Of a stretch of DNA of 64,000 nucleotides, positions 35,543-46,072 are shown in pieces; positions within the stretch are counted from its first letter, which is position 1; each line of letters opens with the position of its first letter. The position numbers and the translations under genes were made by a program. The notes under the pieces are model-generated. The model was not told where the DNA came from. It ran no database searches and saw only the letters and a program-made list of their open reading frames with translations. The stretch comes from Paenibacillus sp. PvR098 (GTDB lineage: Bacteria; Bacillota; Bacilli; Paenibacillales; NBRC-103111), in assembly GCF_017833255.1 (NCBI RefSeq), contig NZ_JAFIBU010000001.1, positions 3,714,501 through 3,778,500 on the forward strand, read 5' to 3'.

Positions 35543-36670
35543 ATGGTCAAAATCGGATCGCACGTATCATTTTCAGATAAAGGACTGTTAAATGCTGCGA
35601 AAGAAGCTGCTTCATACGGGGCCGGCACGTTTATGATTTATACGGGAGCGCCGCAGAATACGCGCCGCAAGCCGATCGAATCGCAATTTATTGAAGAAGG
35701 CAAAGCCCTGATGGACAAGCACGGGATTGGCGAAATTATCGTGCATGCTCCCTATATTATAAACTTAGGGTCGTATAAAGAGGACACATTCGAGCTGGGA
35801 GTTCGTTTTCTTCAGGAAGAAATTCGCCGAACGGACTATATAGGCGTGAAGCAGATTGTGCTGCACCCTGGCGCTTACACGGACAAGGATGCTGAATTTG
35901 GTATTGCGCGTATCGCTCAAGGGTTGAATGAAGTGCTGGCAGGCGTGAAGGACACGGGTGTGAATATCGCGCTGGAGACGATGGCTGGCAAAGGGACGGA
36001 AATCGGCCGCAGCTTCGAGGAGCTGGCGCAGATAATCGAGAAGGTGGAGGACAATAGCCGCCTGACGGTGTGCCTCGATACATGCCACGTGAATGATGCG
36101 GGCTACGATATCGTGAACGACCTCGACGGCGTGCTGGAGAAGTTCGACAACGTGATCGGCCTGGACCGTATTGCGGTTGTTCATCTGAACGACAGCAAAA
36201 ATCCGGTAGGAGCGGGTAAGGACCGCCATGCCCCTGTAGGCGCAGGTTGGATCGGATTCAACGCGATGAACGGCGTGGTTCATCATGAGAAGCTGAAGCA
36301 CCTGCCTTTTATACTGGAGACTCCTTGGATCGGCAAGCTGGATAGCTCTCAACGCCCGATGTATGAGGCGGAGATCGCCCTGCTTGGCGGAACCGTGAAA
36401 GAACGGTTCGGAGATGTGTTTCTCTCGGATGTGGAGAGATTGGCGCACTTTTTCTCGAAGCAGGAGCTGGATCCGAGATCGTACGTGCTCCAGACTTGGG
36501 GAGTGCTGAAGACAGATGCCAAAGCCAAGAAAGCGGATGGCCGCGAGCCGATGGAGCGTCTCTATGACATGGTTGTTGCAGAAGGCTTATTCCCTGAGTT
36601 AACCGAAGAGCAGATTAATCACCGCTTGACCGCGTGGTTTGCCGGCGAGCTATTGTTTGCCGCCGTGTAA
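35543..36670 (+). CDS. nfo: endonuclease IV with C-terminal extension
   Basis: 375 aa from ATG 35543. The AP endonuclease fold is shown by the zinc ligand region [47 protein letters not shown] and [16 protein letters not shown]. It cuts DNA at abasic sites in base excision repair. Typical Nfo is about 280-300 aa; here about 85 residues follow the barrel, including [20 protein letters not shown] and a helical tail. The extension has no motif I know and may be a lineage-specific addition. Confidence 0.9.
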   Translation: MVKIGSHVSFSDKGLLNAAKEAASYGAGTFMIYTGAPQNTRRKPIESQFIEEGKALMDKHGIGEIIVHAPYIINLGSYKEDTFELGVRFLQEEIRRTDYIGVKQIVLHPGAYTDKDAEFGIARIAQGLNEVLAGVKDTGVNIALETMAGKGTEIGRSFEELAQIIEKVEDNSRLTVCLDTCHVNDAGYDIVNDLDGVLEKFDNVIGLDRIAVVHLNDSKNPVGAGKDRHAPVGAGWIGFNAMNGVVHHEKLKHLPFILETPWIGKLDSSQRPMYEAEIALLGGTVKERFGDVFLSDVERLAHFFSKQELDPRSYVLQTWGVLKTDAKAKKADGREPMERLYDMVVAEGLFPELTEEQINHRLTAWFAGELLFAAV

Positions 36671-36704
36671 TACGGGTCAGTCATATGAAGGAGTAGAAAA
36701 AGTA

Positions 36705-37598
36705 ATGGTTCCCAAAATCAGCCCTAAATCAAAAAACGCAGATTTGCAGAATCGCGCACGCATGCTGGTGTCCTGTCCAGACAGGCCGGGTATCGTGGCT
36801 GCCGTTTCGCGGTTTTTGTACGAACATGGCGCCAATATCGTTCAATCCGACCAATATACGATGGATCCGGAGGGGGGTCTGTTCTTTATTCGGATCGAAT
36901 TCGATCTGGACCGTTTGGACGAACGCCGTGAACAGCTCAAAGTCGAATTCGCCAAGGTAGCAGAAGAATTCGAGATGAAATGGAGCATCACACGAGCAAG
37001 CCGCAAGAAGCGCCTGGCGATCTTTGTTTCCAAGGAGGACCATTGTCTGCTGGAGCTGCTCTGGCACTGGCAGTCGGGCGATCTTGATGCGGATATTGCG
37101 ATGGTCATCAGCAATCATAACGACATGCGGGAGCTTGTGGAGTCGCTCGGCATACCGTATCATCATATTCCCGTGACGCCGGACACCAAAGCCGAGGCGG
37201 AGAAGCGTCAGCTTGAGCTGGTGGCCGGTCAGGTGGATGTGGTCATACTGGCCCGCTACATGCAGATTATCTCTCCGAAGTTCATCGAGTATTTTCCGAA
37301 TCGTATCATTAATATTCACCATTCGTTCCTCCCGGCCTTCATCGGCGGTAAACCGTATGCCCAGGCCTATAACCGCGGCGTAAAAATCATTGGTGCTACG
37401 GCCCACTATGTCACTGAGGAGCTAGATGGCGGACCGATTATTGAACAGGACGTGCAGAGGGTAAGCCACCGCGATAACGTGGATGACTTGAAGCGTATCG
37501 GACGTCATATCGAAAGAACCGTGCTGGCGCGGGCCGTGGATTGGCACGTAGAGGATCGCGTCATTGTACATCAAAATAAAACAGTAGTGTTCAGCTAG
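36705..37598 (+). CDS. purU: formyltetrahydrofolate deformylase
   Basis: 297 aa from ATG 36705 with AAGGAG upstream. An N-terminal ACT domain (MLVSCPDRPGIVAAVSRFL) precedes a formyltransferase-like domain: LARYMQIISPKFIE, NIHHSFLPAFIG and GATAHYVTEELDGGPII, with the Asn-His-Asp type active site. It hydrolyses 10-formyl-THF to formate and THF, balancing one-carbon pools. It begins 35 bp after nfo, and a terminator follows. Confidence 0.93.
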   Translation: MVPKISPKSKNADLQNRARMLVSCPDRPGIVAAVSRFLYEHGANIVQSDQYTMDPEGGLFFIRIEFDLDRLDERREQLKVEFAKVAEEFEMKWSITRASRKKRLAIFVSKEDHCLLELLWHWQSGDLDADIAMVISNHNDMRELVESLGIPYHHIPVTPDTKAEAEKRQLELVAGQVDVVILARYMQIISPKFIEYFPNRIINIHHSFLPAFIGGKPYAQAYNRGVKIIGATAHYVTEELDGGPIIEQDVQRVSHRDNVDDLKRIGRHIERTVLARAVDWHVEDRVIVHQNKTVVFS

Positions 37599-37643
37599 AA
37601 TCGATTGCTTGAAGGGCTCGAATGCCTGAATGCAGCGTAAGTG

Positions 37644-37695
37644 AAGGTCGACACGTCTTCTTTGGAAAAAGAGGACGGTCGGTCTTCTTTTTTTT
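37644..37695 (+). terminator. terminator after purU
   Basis: A long imperfect hairpin (GTCGACACGTCTTC against GAGGACGGTCGGTC) with GGAA loop is followed by a run of about eight T. Confidence 0.88.
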
Positions 37696-37961
37696 GGACT
37701 TATGGCCTGACAACGACGATGCGTAGATTGGACGGGATAGTACAACAGAACAAATGTTAAATAAACTAACATAATAATAAAAATAAATTAGCAAAAAGCG
37801 TGATAAAAATAATTTAGAATCGTGTAAAAACGAACATTTATCATTTTTTTTAAAATATTGTTCGTAAATTTTAAAAAAAATATCCCAAAAAACAAGTTAT
37901 TATAGAATAAACTATTGTATAATACGGATTTATCGTGTATATTGGTTTTACATAAAAACAA

Positions 37962-37978
37962 TGTTATATAACATTACA
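37962..37978 (+). promoter_or_regulatory. TnrA/GlnR-like box before nirB
   Basis: TGTTATATAACATTACA matches the TGTNA-N7-TNACA nitrogen-control consensus, with one mismatch to the fuller AT-rich-centre form. A weaker copy lies at 37936-37952. The surrounding 300 bp is very AT-rich and holds TATAAT at 37918-37923 and TACAAT at 38018-38023. ATTACACAA (37973-37981) and TTGTGTAAT (38032-38040) form a wider dyad. Confidence 0.55.
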
Positions 37979-38066
37979 CAAAATAGTGAAAACGAATCAT
38001 AAAGGATGGAATATTCATACAATATAACATATTGTGTAATATAATTTGGATGAGGAGTGGAGAGGC

Positions 38067-40502
38067 ATGAAACGTAAGCTGGTGCTTGTAGGCAACGGGA
38101 TGGCGGGCGTATGGTGTGTGGAGCATATACTAAAGCTGGCTCCCCAGCAGTTCGATATTACGATTTTCGGGGCGGAGCCGCATCCGAATTACAATCGTAT
38201 TCTACTTTCGTCGGTGCTCGCAGGGGATTCCAGTATGAAGGACATTGTCCTGAATGACTGGGACTGGTATCGGGATAACAACATTGCGTTCCATGCAGGG
38301 CAAGCCGTGACGAAGCTAGATACGGCGAACAAGCAGGTCGTTTCCGATAAGGGCATCACTGTGGCTTATGACGAGCTGATCCTTGCAACGGGCTCGCTGC
38401 CGTTCATGCTTCCGATTCCAGGGGCGGACAAGGAAGGGGTTATCGCGTTCAGGGATATCAAGGACTGCGAAACGATGATGGAAACGGCCAAGCAGTATAA
38501 AAAAGCGGTCGTCATCGGCGGTGGCTTGCTCGGACTGGAAGCGGCGCGGGGCTTACTCAATTTGAACATGGAAGTATCGGTTGTGCACATTAATAATTAT
38601 TTAATGGAACGCCAGTTGGATGAGACAGCTTCGAGAATGCTGCAGGTCGAGCTGGAGAGGCAGGGAATGAAATTCCTGCTGGAGAAGCAGACGGAACAAA
38701 TCGTGGGCAAGAAGAGGGTAACCGGAGTCAAGTTTAAGGACGGCAGCTTGGCGGAGGCAGACCTCGTCGTGATGGCGGTTGGGATACGGCCGAACGTCGC
38801 GCTGGCGAAAGAAAGCGGCATAGAACTGAATCGTGGAATCGTAGTTAACGATTATCTGCAGACCAATGTTCCGAACGTATATGCGGTCGGGGAATGCGCT
38901 GAGCATCGCGGAGTTGCCTACGGGCTCGTGGCCCCGTTGTATGAGCAGGGGGATGTGCTTGCCAAGAAGCTGTGCGGTCTTGAATGCGAAGGTTACCAAG
39001 GCTCAGTTACCTCCACCAAGCTCAAGGTATCCGGTGTGGATGTCTTCTCTGGCGGTCAATATAACGATGAGCCGGGAACCCGCGCCATCAAGATTCAAGA
39101 TGAATTTGAGGGCATCTATAAAAAGGTTTTGGTCCGGGAAGGTAAGGTCGTCGGTGCCGTGATGTTCGGCGATACGAGCGACAGCTCCCGCATCTTCAAG
39201 TTGATTCGAACGGGGGAAGATATCAGCGGTCGGGAGAAGGAAATCGTGCTTGGCGAAGGCTTCGGCGGCAAAAGCGGCAGCGGCGGTGCGGGGGTAGAGT
39301 CGATGAGCGACGACGAGATCGTCTGCGGCTGTAACGGAGTGACCAAGGGAGCCATTGTCAAGGCGATTCAGGAGAAGGGACTAACCTCTGTTGAGGAGAT
39401 CAAGGCTTGCACGAATGCCTCGCGTTCCTGTGGCGGATGCAAACCCCTCGTCGCCGGGGTGCTGAATTGCACGCTGGGAGAGGATGCCGTCACCGCGGCA
39501 AAAGAAGGGGTTTGCGGATGTACAACGTTGGATCGGGACGAGGTGGTAGCGGCTATTCGCTCGATGCATTTGACAACAAGTAAAGAAGTCATGCATGTGC
39601 TTGAATGGAATAATCCGGAAGGCTGCTCCAAGTGTCGTCCTGCGCTAAACTATTACCTCGGCATGGCTTGGCCGGTAGAGCACGCGGAAGAGCGGGAATC
39701 TCGTTTCGTCAACGAGCGGAACCACGCGAACATACAGAAGGACGGTACCTACTCCGTCATACCGAGAATTTACGGCGGTGTGACATCACCTCAGGAATTG
39801 AAAAAAATTGCCGAAGTAGCGGAAAAATATGACGTGCCGATGGTCAAATTTACAGGCGGTCAGCGGATTGATCTCCTCGGTGTGAAGAAAGAAGATCTGC
39901 CGCGGATGTGGGAAGATCTCGATATGCCGTCCGGTTATGGTTACGGCAAGGCGCTTCGTACCGTCAAAACGTGTGTCGGTTCAACTTTCTGCCGGTTCGG
40001 GACGCAGGATTCGATCTCAATGGGAATCGAGCTGGAGAAGCGCTTCGAGCGGTTGAACACGCCGGCGAAGGTGAAGATGGCTGTATCCGGTTGCCCACGG
40101 AATTGTGCTGAAGCGACGATTAAGGACTTTGGCGTTGTGGCCATCGACGGCGGCTGGGAGCTATACATCGGGGGCAACGGCGGCGTCAGGGTCAGAGCAT
40201 CCGACCTGATGTGGAAGGTCAAGACCGAAGAGGAAGTGTTCGAATATTCAGCTGCCTTCATGCAGTATTACCGGGAGAGCGCCAAATGGAACGAACGGAC
40301 GAGCGAATGGGTGCAGCGCGTTGGCCTAGACATCATCCGGGAAGCTCTCGATACGGAAGAGAAGCGAAAGGCGCTTGTGGCCCGCATTGATGAGGCGCTG
40401 AATCTGATGAAGGACCCGTGGAAGGAGATCATCGAGACGCCTGAGCTGCGTTCGATGTTCGAAGCACTTCCGGAGAAGGAGGCTGCCGCGGCGGCGGAAT
40501 AA
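38067..40502 (+). CDS. nirB: assimilatory NAD(P)H-nitrite reductase, large subunit
   Basis: 811 aa from ATG 38067, chosen over an open frame to 38046. Domain order: FAD/NAD(P)H-binding pyridine-nucleotide oxidoreductase (LVGNGMAGVWCVEHI, VVIGGGLLGLEAARGL), two BFD-like [2Fe-2S] units (CGCNGVTKGAIV near residue 419; CGCTTLDRDEVV later), then sulfite/nitrite reductase domains with the siroheme-4Fe4S Cys set (CVGSTFCRFG near 635 and GCPRNCAEA near 675). It reduces nitrite to ammonium. Bacillus names are NasD/NirB. nirD follows. Confidence 0.94.
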   Translation: MKRKLVLVGNGMAGVWCVEHILKLAPQQFDITIFGAEPHPNYNRILLSSVLAGDSSMKDIVLNDWDWYRDNNIAFHAGQAVTKLDTANKQVVSDKGITVAYDELILATGSLPFMLPIPGADKEGVIAFRDIKDCETMMETAKQYKKAVVIGGGLLGLEAARGLLNLNMEVSVVHINNYLMERQLDETASRMLQVELERQGMKFLLEKQTEQIVGKKRVTGVKFKDGSLAEADLVVMAVGIRPNVALAKESGIELNRGIVVNDYLQTNVPNVYAVGECAEHRGVAYGLVAPLYEQGDVLAKKLCGLECEGYQGSVTSTKLKVSGVDVFSGGQYNDEPGTRAIKIQDEFEGIYKKVLVREGKVVGAVMFGDTSDSSRIFKLIRTGEDISGREKEIVLGEGFGGKSGSGGAGVESMSDDEIVCGCNGVTKGAIVKAIQEKGLTSVEEIKACTNASRSCGGCKPLVAGVLNCTLGEDAVTAAKEGVCGCTTLDRDEVVAAIRSMHLTTSKEVMHVLEWNNPEGCSKCRPALNYYLGMAWPVEHAEERESRFVNERNHANIQKDGTYSVIPRIYGGVTSPQELKKIAEVAEKYDVPMVKFTGGQRIDLLGVKKEDLPRMWEDLDMPSGYGYGKALRTVKTCVGSTFCRFGTQDSISMGIELEKRFERLNTPAKVKMAVSGCPRNCAEATIKDFGVVAIDGGWELYIGGNGGVRVRASDLMWKVKTEEEVFEYSAAFMQYYRESAKWNERTSEWVQRVGLDIIREALDTEEKRKALVARIDEALNLMKDPWKEIIETPELRSMFEALPEKEAAAAAE

Positions 40503-40559
40503 GTTGAACCGGCTGGAGGCCGGCTTCGATCATCATTATATTGAACGAGGTGAGCGGGA

Positions 40560-40889
40560 ATGGAACGTATTATGGTAGCTCGGGCGTCGGAAATTCCGGC
40601 GCTGCGATCCAGAACGGTGACGGTAGGCGGAATGGAGATCGCCATTTTCAAACTTTCGAGCGGGGAGCTTCGCGCCATCGAGAACCGATGCCCACACAAG
40701 AACGGCAAGCTGTCGGAGGGAATTGTTTGCGATCATCACGTATTTTGTCCACTTCACGACTGGAAGATCAATATGAAGGATGGTTTGGTTCAAGCCCCGG
40801 ATGAAGGCTGTGTGACTACGTTTTCGGTGGAGGTGGATGAGGAAGGGAAAGTGTATCTGCTTTGGGAGAAAGGAAGTCTGTCCGCGTAG
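40560..40889 (+). CDS. nirD: nitrite reductase small subunit, Rieske-type
   Basis: 109 aa from ATG 40560. The Rieske [2Fe-2S] ligands are visible as CPHKNGKLSEG and CPLHDW. It pairs with NirB (B. subtilis NasE). The 57-bp gap and shared direction suggest one operon, and a strong terminator follows within 25 bp. Confidence 0.93.
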   Translation: MERIMVARASEIPALRSRTVTVGGMEIAIFKLSSGELRAIENRCPHKNGKLSEGIVCDHHVFCPLHDWKINMKDGLVQAPDEGCVTTFSVEVDEEGKVYLLWEKGSLSA

Positions 40890-40910
40890 CAGAGGACGAG
40901 TCAAAGGAAG

Positions 40911-40952
40911 AGACGGCAGCAGATCAGATATGGATCAGCGCCGTCTTTTTTT
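40911..40952 (+). terminator. terminator of nirBD
   Basis: AGACGGC (40911-40917) pairs with GCCGTCT (40940-40946), followed by a T run. Confidence 0.88.
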
Positions 40953-41276
40953 GCTCCCCTGCTTCAGTTGCGTATATCCATATGCCTGCAGCAGGCGAGC
41001 AGCGTATACAGTACCCCGATCATAGCCGAGACAGCCAAATGCAAAGAAAGTTCGAGCCATTCCGGCAGGGAATTGAGAATAGACTCCCTCATGTTATGGA
41101 AAACTGTTGCAGAGAATGGTACAATAGGGCAAGTACATGATGCTGCCGGACAATAATGCACACGTGAACATTTCGCGAGCATAAGGGAAGCCCGCTGCTG
41201 GTGACCGAAGGCGAATCACAGCTTTAACACGCTGATGCGACAAAAAGACTAAACGAGTAGAAGTGGGAGGATAACA
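40953..41276 (+). promoter_or_regulatory. tkt upstream region with extended -10 promoter
   Basis: About 320 bp without a supported gene. TGGTACAAT (41116-41124) is an extended -10 with a weak TTATGG (41094-41099) before it. The start codon of tkt lies about 150 nt downstream, so the mRNA leader is long. No known leader element was recognised. Confidence 0.45.
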
Positions 41277-43277
41277 ATGACGGTAACAAACAAATCGATT
41301 GAGCAACTTTCCGTGGACACAATCCGCACCCTTTCCATCGATGCGGTGGAGAAAGCGAAGTCCGGGCATCCCGGCATGCCTATGGGATCCGCCCCAATGG
41401 GGTACGAGCTGTTCGCCAAGCTGATGAAGCATTATCCGGAACAGCCGAATTGGATTAACCGCGACCGGTTTGTGCTGTCGGCTGGACACGGTTCCATGCT
41501 GCTGTACAGCTTACTGCACCTCAGCGGATACGATCTATCGATGGAAGAGCTGAAAAACTTCCGGCAGTGGGGCAGCAAGACTCCGGGTCACCCGGAGGTG
41601 GGGCACACGCCTGGTGTTGATGCGACGACAGGACCGCTTGGACAAGGCTTCGGTATGGCAGTAGGTATGGCCATGGCGGAGGCGCACCTAGCTGCAGTAT
41701 ATAACCGCGATTCTTATCGCTTGATCGACCATTATACTTATGCGATTTGCGGTGACGGTGATCTAATGGAAGGGATTTCTTCGGAGTCCGCATCGCTCGC
41801 AGGTCATCTGAAGCTTGGCAAATTGATCGTACTGTACGATTCAAATGATATCTCGCTAGACGGTGAGCTCAATCTATCCTTCTCCGAGAATGTGGCTCAG
41901 CGCTTCGAGGGTTACGGCTGGCAGGTGCTTCGCGTGGAGGATGGCAATGATCTTCAGGCGATTCACAAGGCGGTTCTGGAAGCTCAGGCGGATTATCGTC
42001 CAACATTGATCGAGGTGAAAACCGTTATCGGTTACGGCAGCCCGAACAAAGCGGGCAAAGGCGGACATGTCGGACCGCACGGCTCTCCGCTGGGTACGGA
42101 CGAAGTGGCACTGACCAAAAAGGCGTATGGCTGGGACGATGCGCAGCATTTTCACGTACCGGATGAAGTGCGTAAGCACTTTGAAGACGTGAAAAGGCGC
42201 AACGGAGATGTCTACGAAGGCTGGAATGCCATGTTTGCGGAATACGCTAAGGCGTATCCTGAGCTTGCGAAGCAGTTCGAAATCGCAGTGAAGGGAGACC
42301 TTCCTGAGGGCTGGGATAAAGACATTTCGGAGGCTCCTCCGGCAGAGAAAGGAACCCGGACGGCTTCGGGCATTGTGCTGAACGAGATCGCCAAGCATGT
42401 GCCGTATCTTGTCGGCGGATCTGCGGACCTCGAATCGTCTACGATGACGCATATGAAAGACCTCGGCGTGATGACAGCCAAGGACTACAGCGGTCAGAAC
42501 ATTTACTACGGCGTGCGCGAGTTTGGTATGGGCGCGGCGGTGAACGGGATGCTGCTGCACGGCGGCTTGAAAGTATTCGGCGGAACGTTCTTCGTTTTCT
42601 CGGATTACCTGCGTCCGGCGATTCGTCTTGCTTCGATCATGAACGTGCCGGCGATCTACGTATTTACGCATGACAGCATCGGTGTCGGCGAAGACGGCCC
42701 GACCCATGAACCGATCGAGCAGTTGGCGGCGCTTCGCGTCATTCCGGGTGTGACCGTCATTCGTCCGGCGGACGGCAGCGAAACCGCGGCAGCATGGCGT
42801 TATGCGGTAGAGAACAAGAGCGGTCCTGTTGCGCTGATCTTCTCCCGCCAAGCGGCGCAGAAGCTGGAAGGCTCGGAGAAAGGCGCAGTCGATCGCGGGG
42901 CATATGTACTCGCCGATGCACCAGGCGGCAAGCCGCAAGCGCAAATCATCGCGACAGGCACGGAAGTGCAGCTGGCTGTTGCGGCTCAGAAGCAGCTCGC
43001 CGAAGAAGGCGTCGCTGTACGGGTCATCAGCATGCCTAGCTGGGAGCTGTTCGATAAGCAAACGCAGGAGTACAAGGATTCGGTGATCCTGCCGGATGTG
43101 AAGGCTCGTTTGGCTGTGGAAATGGGTCATTCGTTCGGCTGGGAGCGTTACGTCGGCGATCAGGGCGACGTGCTCGGCATCAATAAGTTCGGAGCATCGG
43201 CACCGGGTCCGATCGTCATCCGCGAGTACGGATTCACGGTAGAGAACGTAGTTGCCCGCGTAAAGCAGCTTTTGTAA
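41277..43277 (+). CDS. tkt: transketolase
   Basis: 666 aa from ATG 41277 with GGGAGGA upstream. TPP-binding [14 protein letters not shown], substrate and catalytic His motifs ([42 protein letters not shown]) and the C-terminal domain are all present. It moves two-carbon units between sugar phosphates in the pentose phosphate pathway. Full length. ppnP follows 29 bp later. Confidence 0.95.
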   Translation: MTVTNKSIEQLSVDTIRTLSIDAVEKAKSGHPGMPMGSAPMGYELFAKLMKHYPEQPNWINRDRFVLSAGHGSMLLYSLLHLSGYDLSMEELKNFRQWGSKTPGHPEVGHTPGVDATTGPLGQGFGMAVGMAMAEAHLAAVYNRDSYRLIDHYTYAICGDGDLMEGISSESASLAGHLKLGKLIVLYDSNDISLDGELNLSFSENVAQRFEGYGWQVLRVEDGNDLQAIHKAVLEAQADYRPTLIEVKTVIGYGSPNKAGKGGHVGPHGSPLGTDEVALTKKAYGWDDAQHFHVPDEVRKHFEDVKRRNGDVYEGWNAMFAEYAKAYPELAKQFEIAVKGDLPEGWDKDISEAPPAEKGTRTASGIVLNEIAKHVPYLVGGSADLESSTMTHMKDLGVMTAKDYSGQNIYYGVREFGMGAAVNGMLLHGGLKVFGGTFFVFSDYLRPAIRLASIMNVPAIYVFTHDSIGVGEDGPTHEPIEQLAALRVIPGVTVIRPADGSETAAAWRYAVENKSGPVALIFSRQAAQKLEGSEKGAVDRGAYVLADAPGGKPQAQIIATGTEVQLAVAAQKQLAEEGVAVRVISMPSWELFDKQTQEYKDSVILPDVKARLAVEMGHSFGWERYVGDQGDVLGINKFGASAPGPIVIREYGFTVENVVARVKQLL

Positions 43278-43306
43278 TCAATTCATGGTAGAGGGGAACG
43301 TTGTAG

Positions 43307-43624
43307 ATGTCACAGTTTGAGAATGTAACAATCGTAAAGAAAGCAAACGTCTATTTTGACGGGAAGGTTACGAGTCGCGCGGTTCTGTTCGCAGACGGCA
43401 CGAAGAAGACGCTCGGCATCATGCTGCCCGGCGAGTATGAATTCGGCACCGACGTCAAAGAAATCATGGAAATACAAGCCGGCGAGCTGAGGGTACTGCT
43501 CCCGGGATCTACCGAATGGTTAGAAATCAACGGTACAGGAGAATTCACCGTACCGGCTAACGCTAAGTTCAAGCTTGAAGTCCGTACGGTGACGGATTAC
43601 TGCTGCTCTTACATTAGCGAGTAA
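43307..43624 (+). CDS. ppnP: pyrimidine/purine nucleoside phosphorylase (UPF0345)
   Basis: 105 aa from ATG 43307. Single cupin domain with [32 protein letters not shown] and the C-terminal TDYCCSYI ending, typical of the DUF1255/UPF0345 family. E. coli PpnP phosphorolyses several nucleosides to base and (deoxy)ribose 1-phosphate, which would feed the pentose phosphate pathway served by tkt just upstream. Activity here is inferred from family. Confidence 0.9.
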   Translation: MSQFENVTIVKKANVYFDGKVTSRAVLFADGTKKTLGIMLPGEYEFGTDVKEIMEIQAGELRVLLPGSTEWLEINGTGEFTVPANAKFKLEVRTVTDYCCSYISE

Positions 43625-43634
43625 ACAACCAGAA

Positions 43635-43690
43635 AACCCCGCTTTGTCCTATCCATTGTGTACATCACATTGGCGGATGCGGGGTTGTTT
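43635..43690 (+). terminator. terminator after ppnP
   Basis: AACCCCGC (43635-43642) and GCGGGGTT (43679-43686) pair, and GTTTTCTTTT follows. Confidence 0.88.
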
Positions 43691-43877
43691 TCTTTTGTTG
43701 GGATGAGTATCGTGATTTTCAATTCGTTACCTCTGCATTGATTTTAGTATTTCATGGGCAGACTGTGAATGTTCTCTTGCGTTATGGACGGAAAGTAAAG
43801 TATTCTATTTTTATAGGGATTTACGACTTAGTCTACATAAAGAGAACCCAAAGATTGGATAGGAGGACATGTTTTCC

Positions 43878-45227
43878 ATGTGTGCAAAGCTTCGTTTTGA
43901 TTACAGTAAGGCACTGGACTTCATTGGACAGCATGAAGTCGATTATTTGGCGGGGGCAGTAGCCTCGGCGCATGAACAATTGCACAATAAAACCGGTGCA
44001 GGTAATGATTATCTCGGCTGGATAGACCTCCCTGTCAATTACGATAAAGACGAATTCGCCCGCATTCAGAAGGCGGCTCAGCAAATTCAGTCCGATTCCG
44101 ATGCGCTTGTGGTGATCGGTATCGGAGGCTCTTATCTGGGAGCGAGAGCGGCGATTGAGATGCTGTCCCACAGCTTCTATAACCTGCTGCCGAAGGGCAA
44201 ACGCAAGACGCCTGAAATCTATTTTGTCGGCCAAAACATCAGCTCCACTTACGTTACTCATTTGCTGCAGCTTCTCGAAGGAAAGGATATTTCCGTGAAC
44301 GTCATCTCCAAATCGGGCACGACGACCGAGCCGGCAGTTGCTTTCCGCATTTTCCGTGAGCTGCTTGAAAAGAAGTACGGGAAGGAAGCGGCACGGGGGC
44401 GTATTTATGCGACAACCGACCAAGCCAAAGGAGCACTGAAGAAGCTGGCTACGGAAGAAGGCTACGAAACGTTTGTCATCCCGGATGATGTAGGCGGACG
44501 GTACTCTGTGCTGACTGCGGTAGGGCTGCTGCCGATCGCAACGGCTGGCGTAGATATCGAGGCGATGATGCGCGGCGCGGCGGATGCGCGAGAAGCCTAT
44601 TCTAACCCGAATCTGCAGGAGAACGAAGCTTACCAATATGCGGCGGTACGTAATGCGCTCTACCGCAAAGGCAAGACAACGGAAATTCTCGTCAACTACG
44701 AGCCTTCGCTGCACTATGTATCAGAATGGTGGAAGCAGCTGTACGGCGAGAGTGAAGGAAAGGACAACAAAGGAATTTACCCGTCTTCAGTCGATTTTTC
44801 TACCGATCTTCATTCTATGGGACAGTTCATCCAAGAAGGCTCGCGTAATTTGTTTGAGACTGTGATTCAAGTAGAAGAGGTCACCGAGAAAATCACGATC
44901 GGTAACGATCCGCAGGATCTGGACGGGCTCAACTTCCTCAGCGGCCAGACGATGGATTTCGTCAACAAGAAAGCGTTCGAAGGTACGATGCTCGCGCATA
45001 CGGACGGTGGCGTGCCGAATCTCATCGTCACTTTGCCAGATATGAGCCCGTACACATTCGGGTACATGGTTTACTTCTTCGAAAAAGCTTGCGGAATCAG
45101 CGGATACTTGCTTGGGGTTAATCCGTTCGATCAGCCGGGCGTCGAAGCATATAAGAAAAACATGTTCGCGCTGCTTGGAAAGCCGGGATACGAGAAAGAA
45201 AAAGCTGAGCTCGAAGCCAGACTGTAA
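43878..45227 (+). CDS. pgi: glucose-6-phosphate isomerase
   Basis: 449 aa. ATG 43878 gives 11-nt spacing to AGGAGG (43861-43866); ATG 43869 would be only two nt away. [31 protein letters not shown], the catalytic Glu region and the C-terminal Lys motif ([16 protein letters not shown]) mark Pgi. It interconverts glucose 6-phosphate and fructose 6-phosphate. Monocistronic with its own terminator. Confidence 0.95.
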   Translation: MCAKLRFDYSKALDFIGQHEVDYLAGAVASAHEQLHNKTGAGNDYLGWIDLPVNYDKDEFARIQKAAQQIQSDSDALVVIGIGGSYLGARAAIEMLSHSFYNLLPKGKRKTPEIYFVGQNISSTYVTHLLQLLEGKDISVNVISKSGTTTEPAVAFRIFRELLEKKYGKEAARGRIYATTDQAKGALKKLATEEGYETFVIPDDVGGRYSVLTAVGLLPIATAGVDIEAMMRGAADAREAYSNPNLQENEAYQYAAVRNALYRKGKTTEILVNYEPSLHYVSEWWKQLYGESEGKDNKGIYPSSVDFSTDLHSMGQFIQEGSRNLFETVIQVEEVTEKITIGNDPQDLDGLNFLSGQTMDFVNKKAFEGTMLAHTDGGVPNLIVTLPDMSPYTFGYMVYFFEKACGISGYLLGVNPFDQPGVEAYKKNMFALLGKPGYEKEKAELEARL

Positions 45228-45259
45228 AAGTAAGGCGGACGGGACGTCAGCACACGCGA

Positions 45260-45294
45260 AAAAGCGGCTCATCCCTCCGGAGAGCCGCTTTTTT
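45260..45294 (+). terminator. terminator after pgi
   Basis: AAAGCGGCTC and GAGCCGCTTT flank an 11-nt loop, followed by TTTT. Confidence 0.93.
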
Positions 45295-45369
45295 CATACA
45301 GACCTGCGCTTCGCTACAAAGTAGGTCAATTAGAGGTCCCTTGGATATAAAAGGAGGCACCGGAAGACC

Positions 45370-46008
45370 ATGCTCATGCAGTACAGAACGGTAAAGCGTT
45401 TCGGTTCGGCGGAGATCGTTATCAAAAAATCGCGTTTTATCGGCTATGCGAAGCCGGTGGAGTCGGAAGACGAAGCGATCGCTTTTATCGAAAGCATCAA
45501 GAAGGAGCATTGGAATGCTACGCATAACTGCTCGGCTTATATGATCGGAGAGCGGGATGAAATCCAGAGAGCGTCGGATGACGGAGAACCGAGCGGAACG
45601 GCCGGAAAGCCAATTCTGGAAGTCATCAAGAATCAGGGTATGAAGAATGTCGCCGTCGTTGTCACCCGCTATTTTGGCGGTATCCTGCTTGGAGCGGGCG
45701 GCTTGGTACGCGCTTATACCGACGGAGCAGTGGTCGGACTGGCCGCAGCGGAGCCGGTGTATAAGGTACTGCACAGTGAAGTAATGGTGGAGATCGATTA
45801 CACCTGGCACGGCAAAGTAGAGAACGAGCTGAGGAACCGTGGGACGCTGATGGGTGAAACGTCGTTCACCGATAAGGTAACATTGACCTGTTTGCCGCTG
45901 GCCGAGGAGGCGGAGCGCTTCATCCTTTGGATGACGGATATCACTCAGGGACAGGCTGCGATCGTTGAAGGGGAATCGCGTTTCGTAGATCATGCTGAGC
46001 TCCCGTAA
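45370..46008 (+). CDS. IMPACT/YigZ-family protein (YvyE-like)
   Basis: 212 aa from ATG 45370 with AAAGGAGG upstream. KKSRFIGYAKPVESEDEA, HNCSAYMIG and VVTRYFGGILLGAGGLVRAY are family signatures, followed by the C-terminal ferredoxin-like DUF1949 domain. The eukaryotic homologue regulates Gcn2; the bacterial function is unclear. No close functional neighbour. Confidence 0.92.
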   Translation: MLMQYRTVKRFGSAEIVIKKSRFIGYAKPVESEDEAIAFIESIKKEHWNATHNCSAYMIGERDEIQRASDDGEPSGTAGKPILEVIKNQGMKNVAVVVTRYFGGILLGAGGLVRAYTDGAVVGLAAAEPVYKVLHSEVMVEIDYTWHGKVENELRNRGTLMGETSFTDKVTLTCLPLAEEAERFILWMTDITQGQAAIVEGESRFVDHAELP

Positions 46009-46072
46009 GCTTGGGGATCGGCAGATTTTCAATACATCATGATAACAATAAAACAGGGGGAGCTGGTGATTT

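Noticed and set aside
35765-36448. 227-aa minus-strand frame inside nfo
   Set aside because: Shadow; no start signal and no family features.
37987-38000. CcpA cre site TGAAAACGAATCAT before nirB
   Set aside because: One conserved position fails and catabolite control of nirBD is not otherwise suggested.
41874-43130. 418-aa minus-strand frame inside tkt
   Set aside because: Shadow of a GC-richer coding region; tkt has full conserved motifs and a ribosome-binding site.
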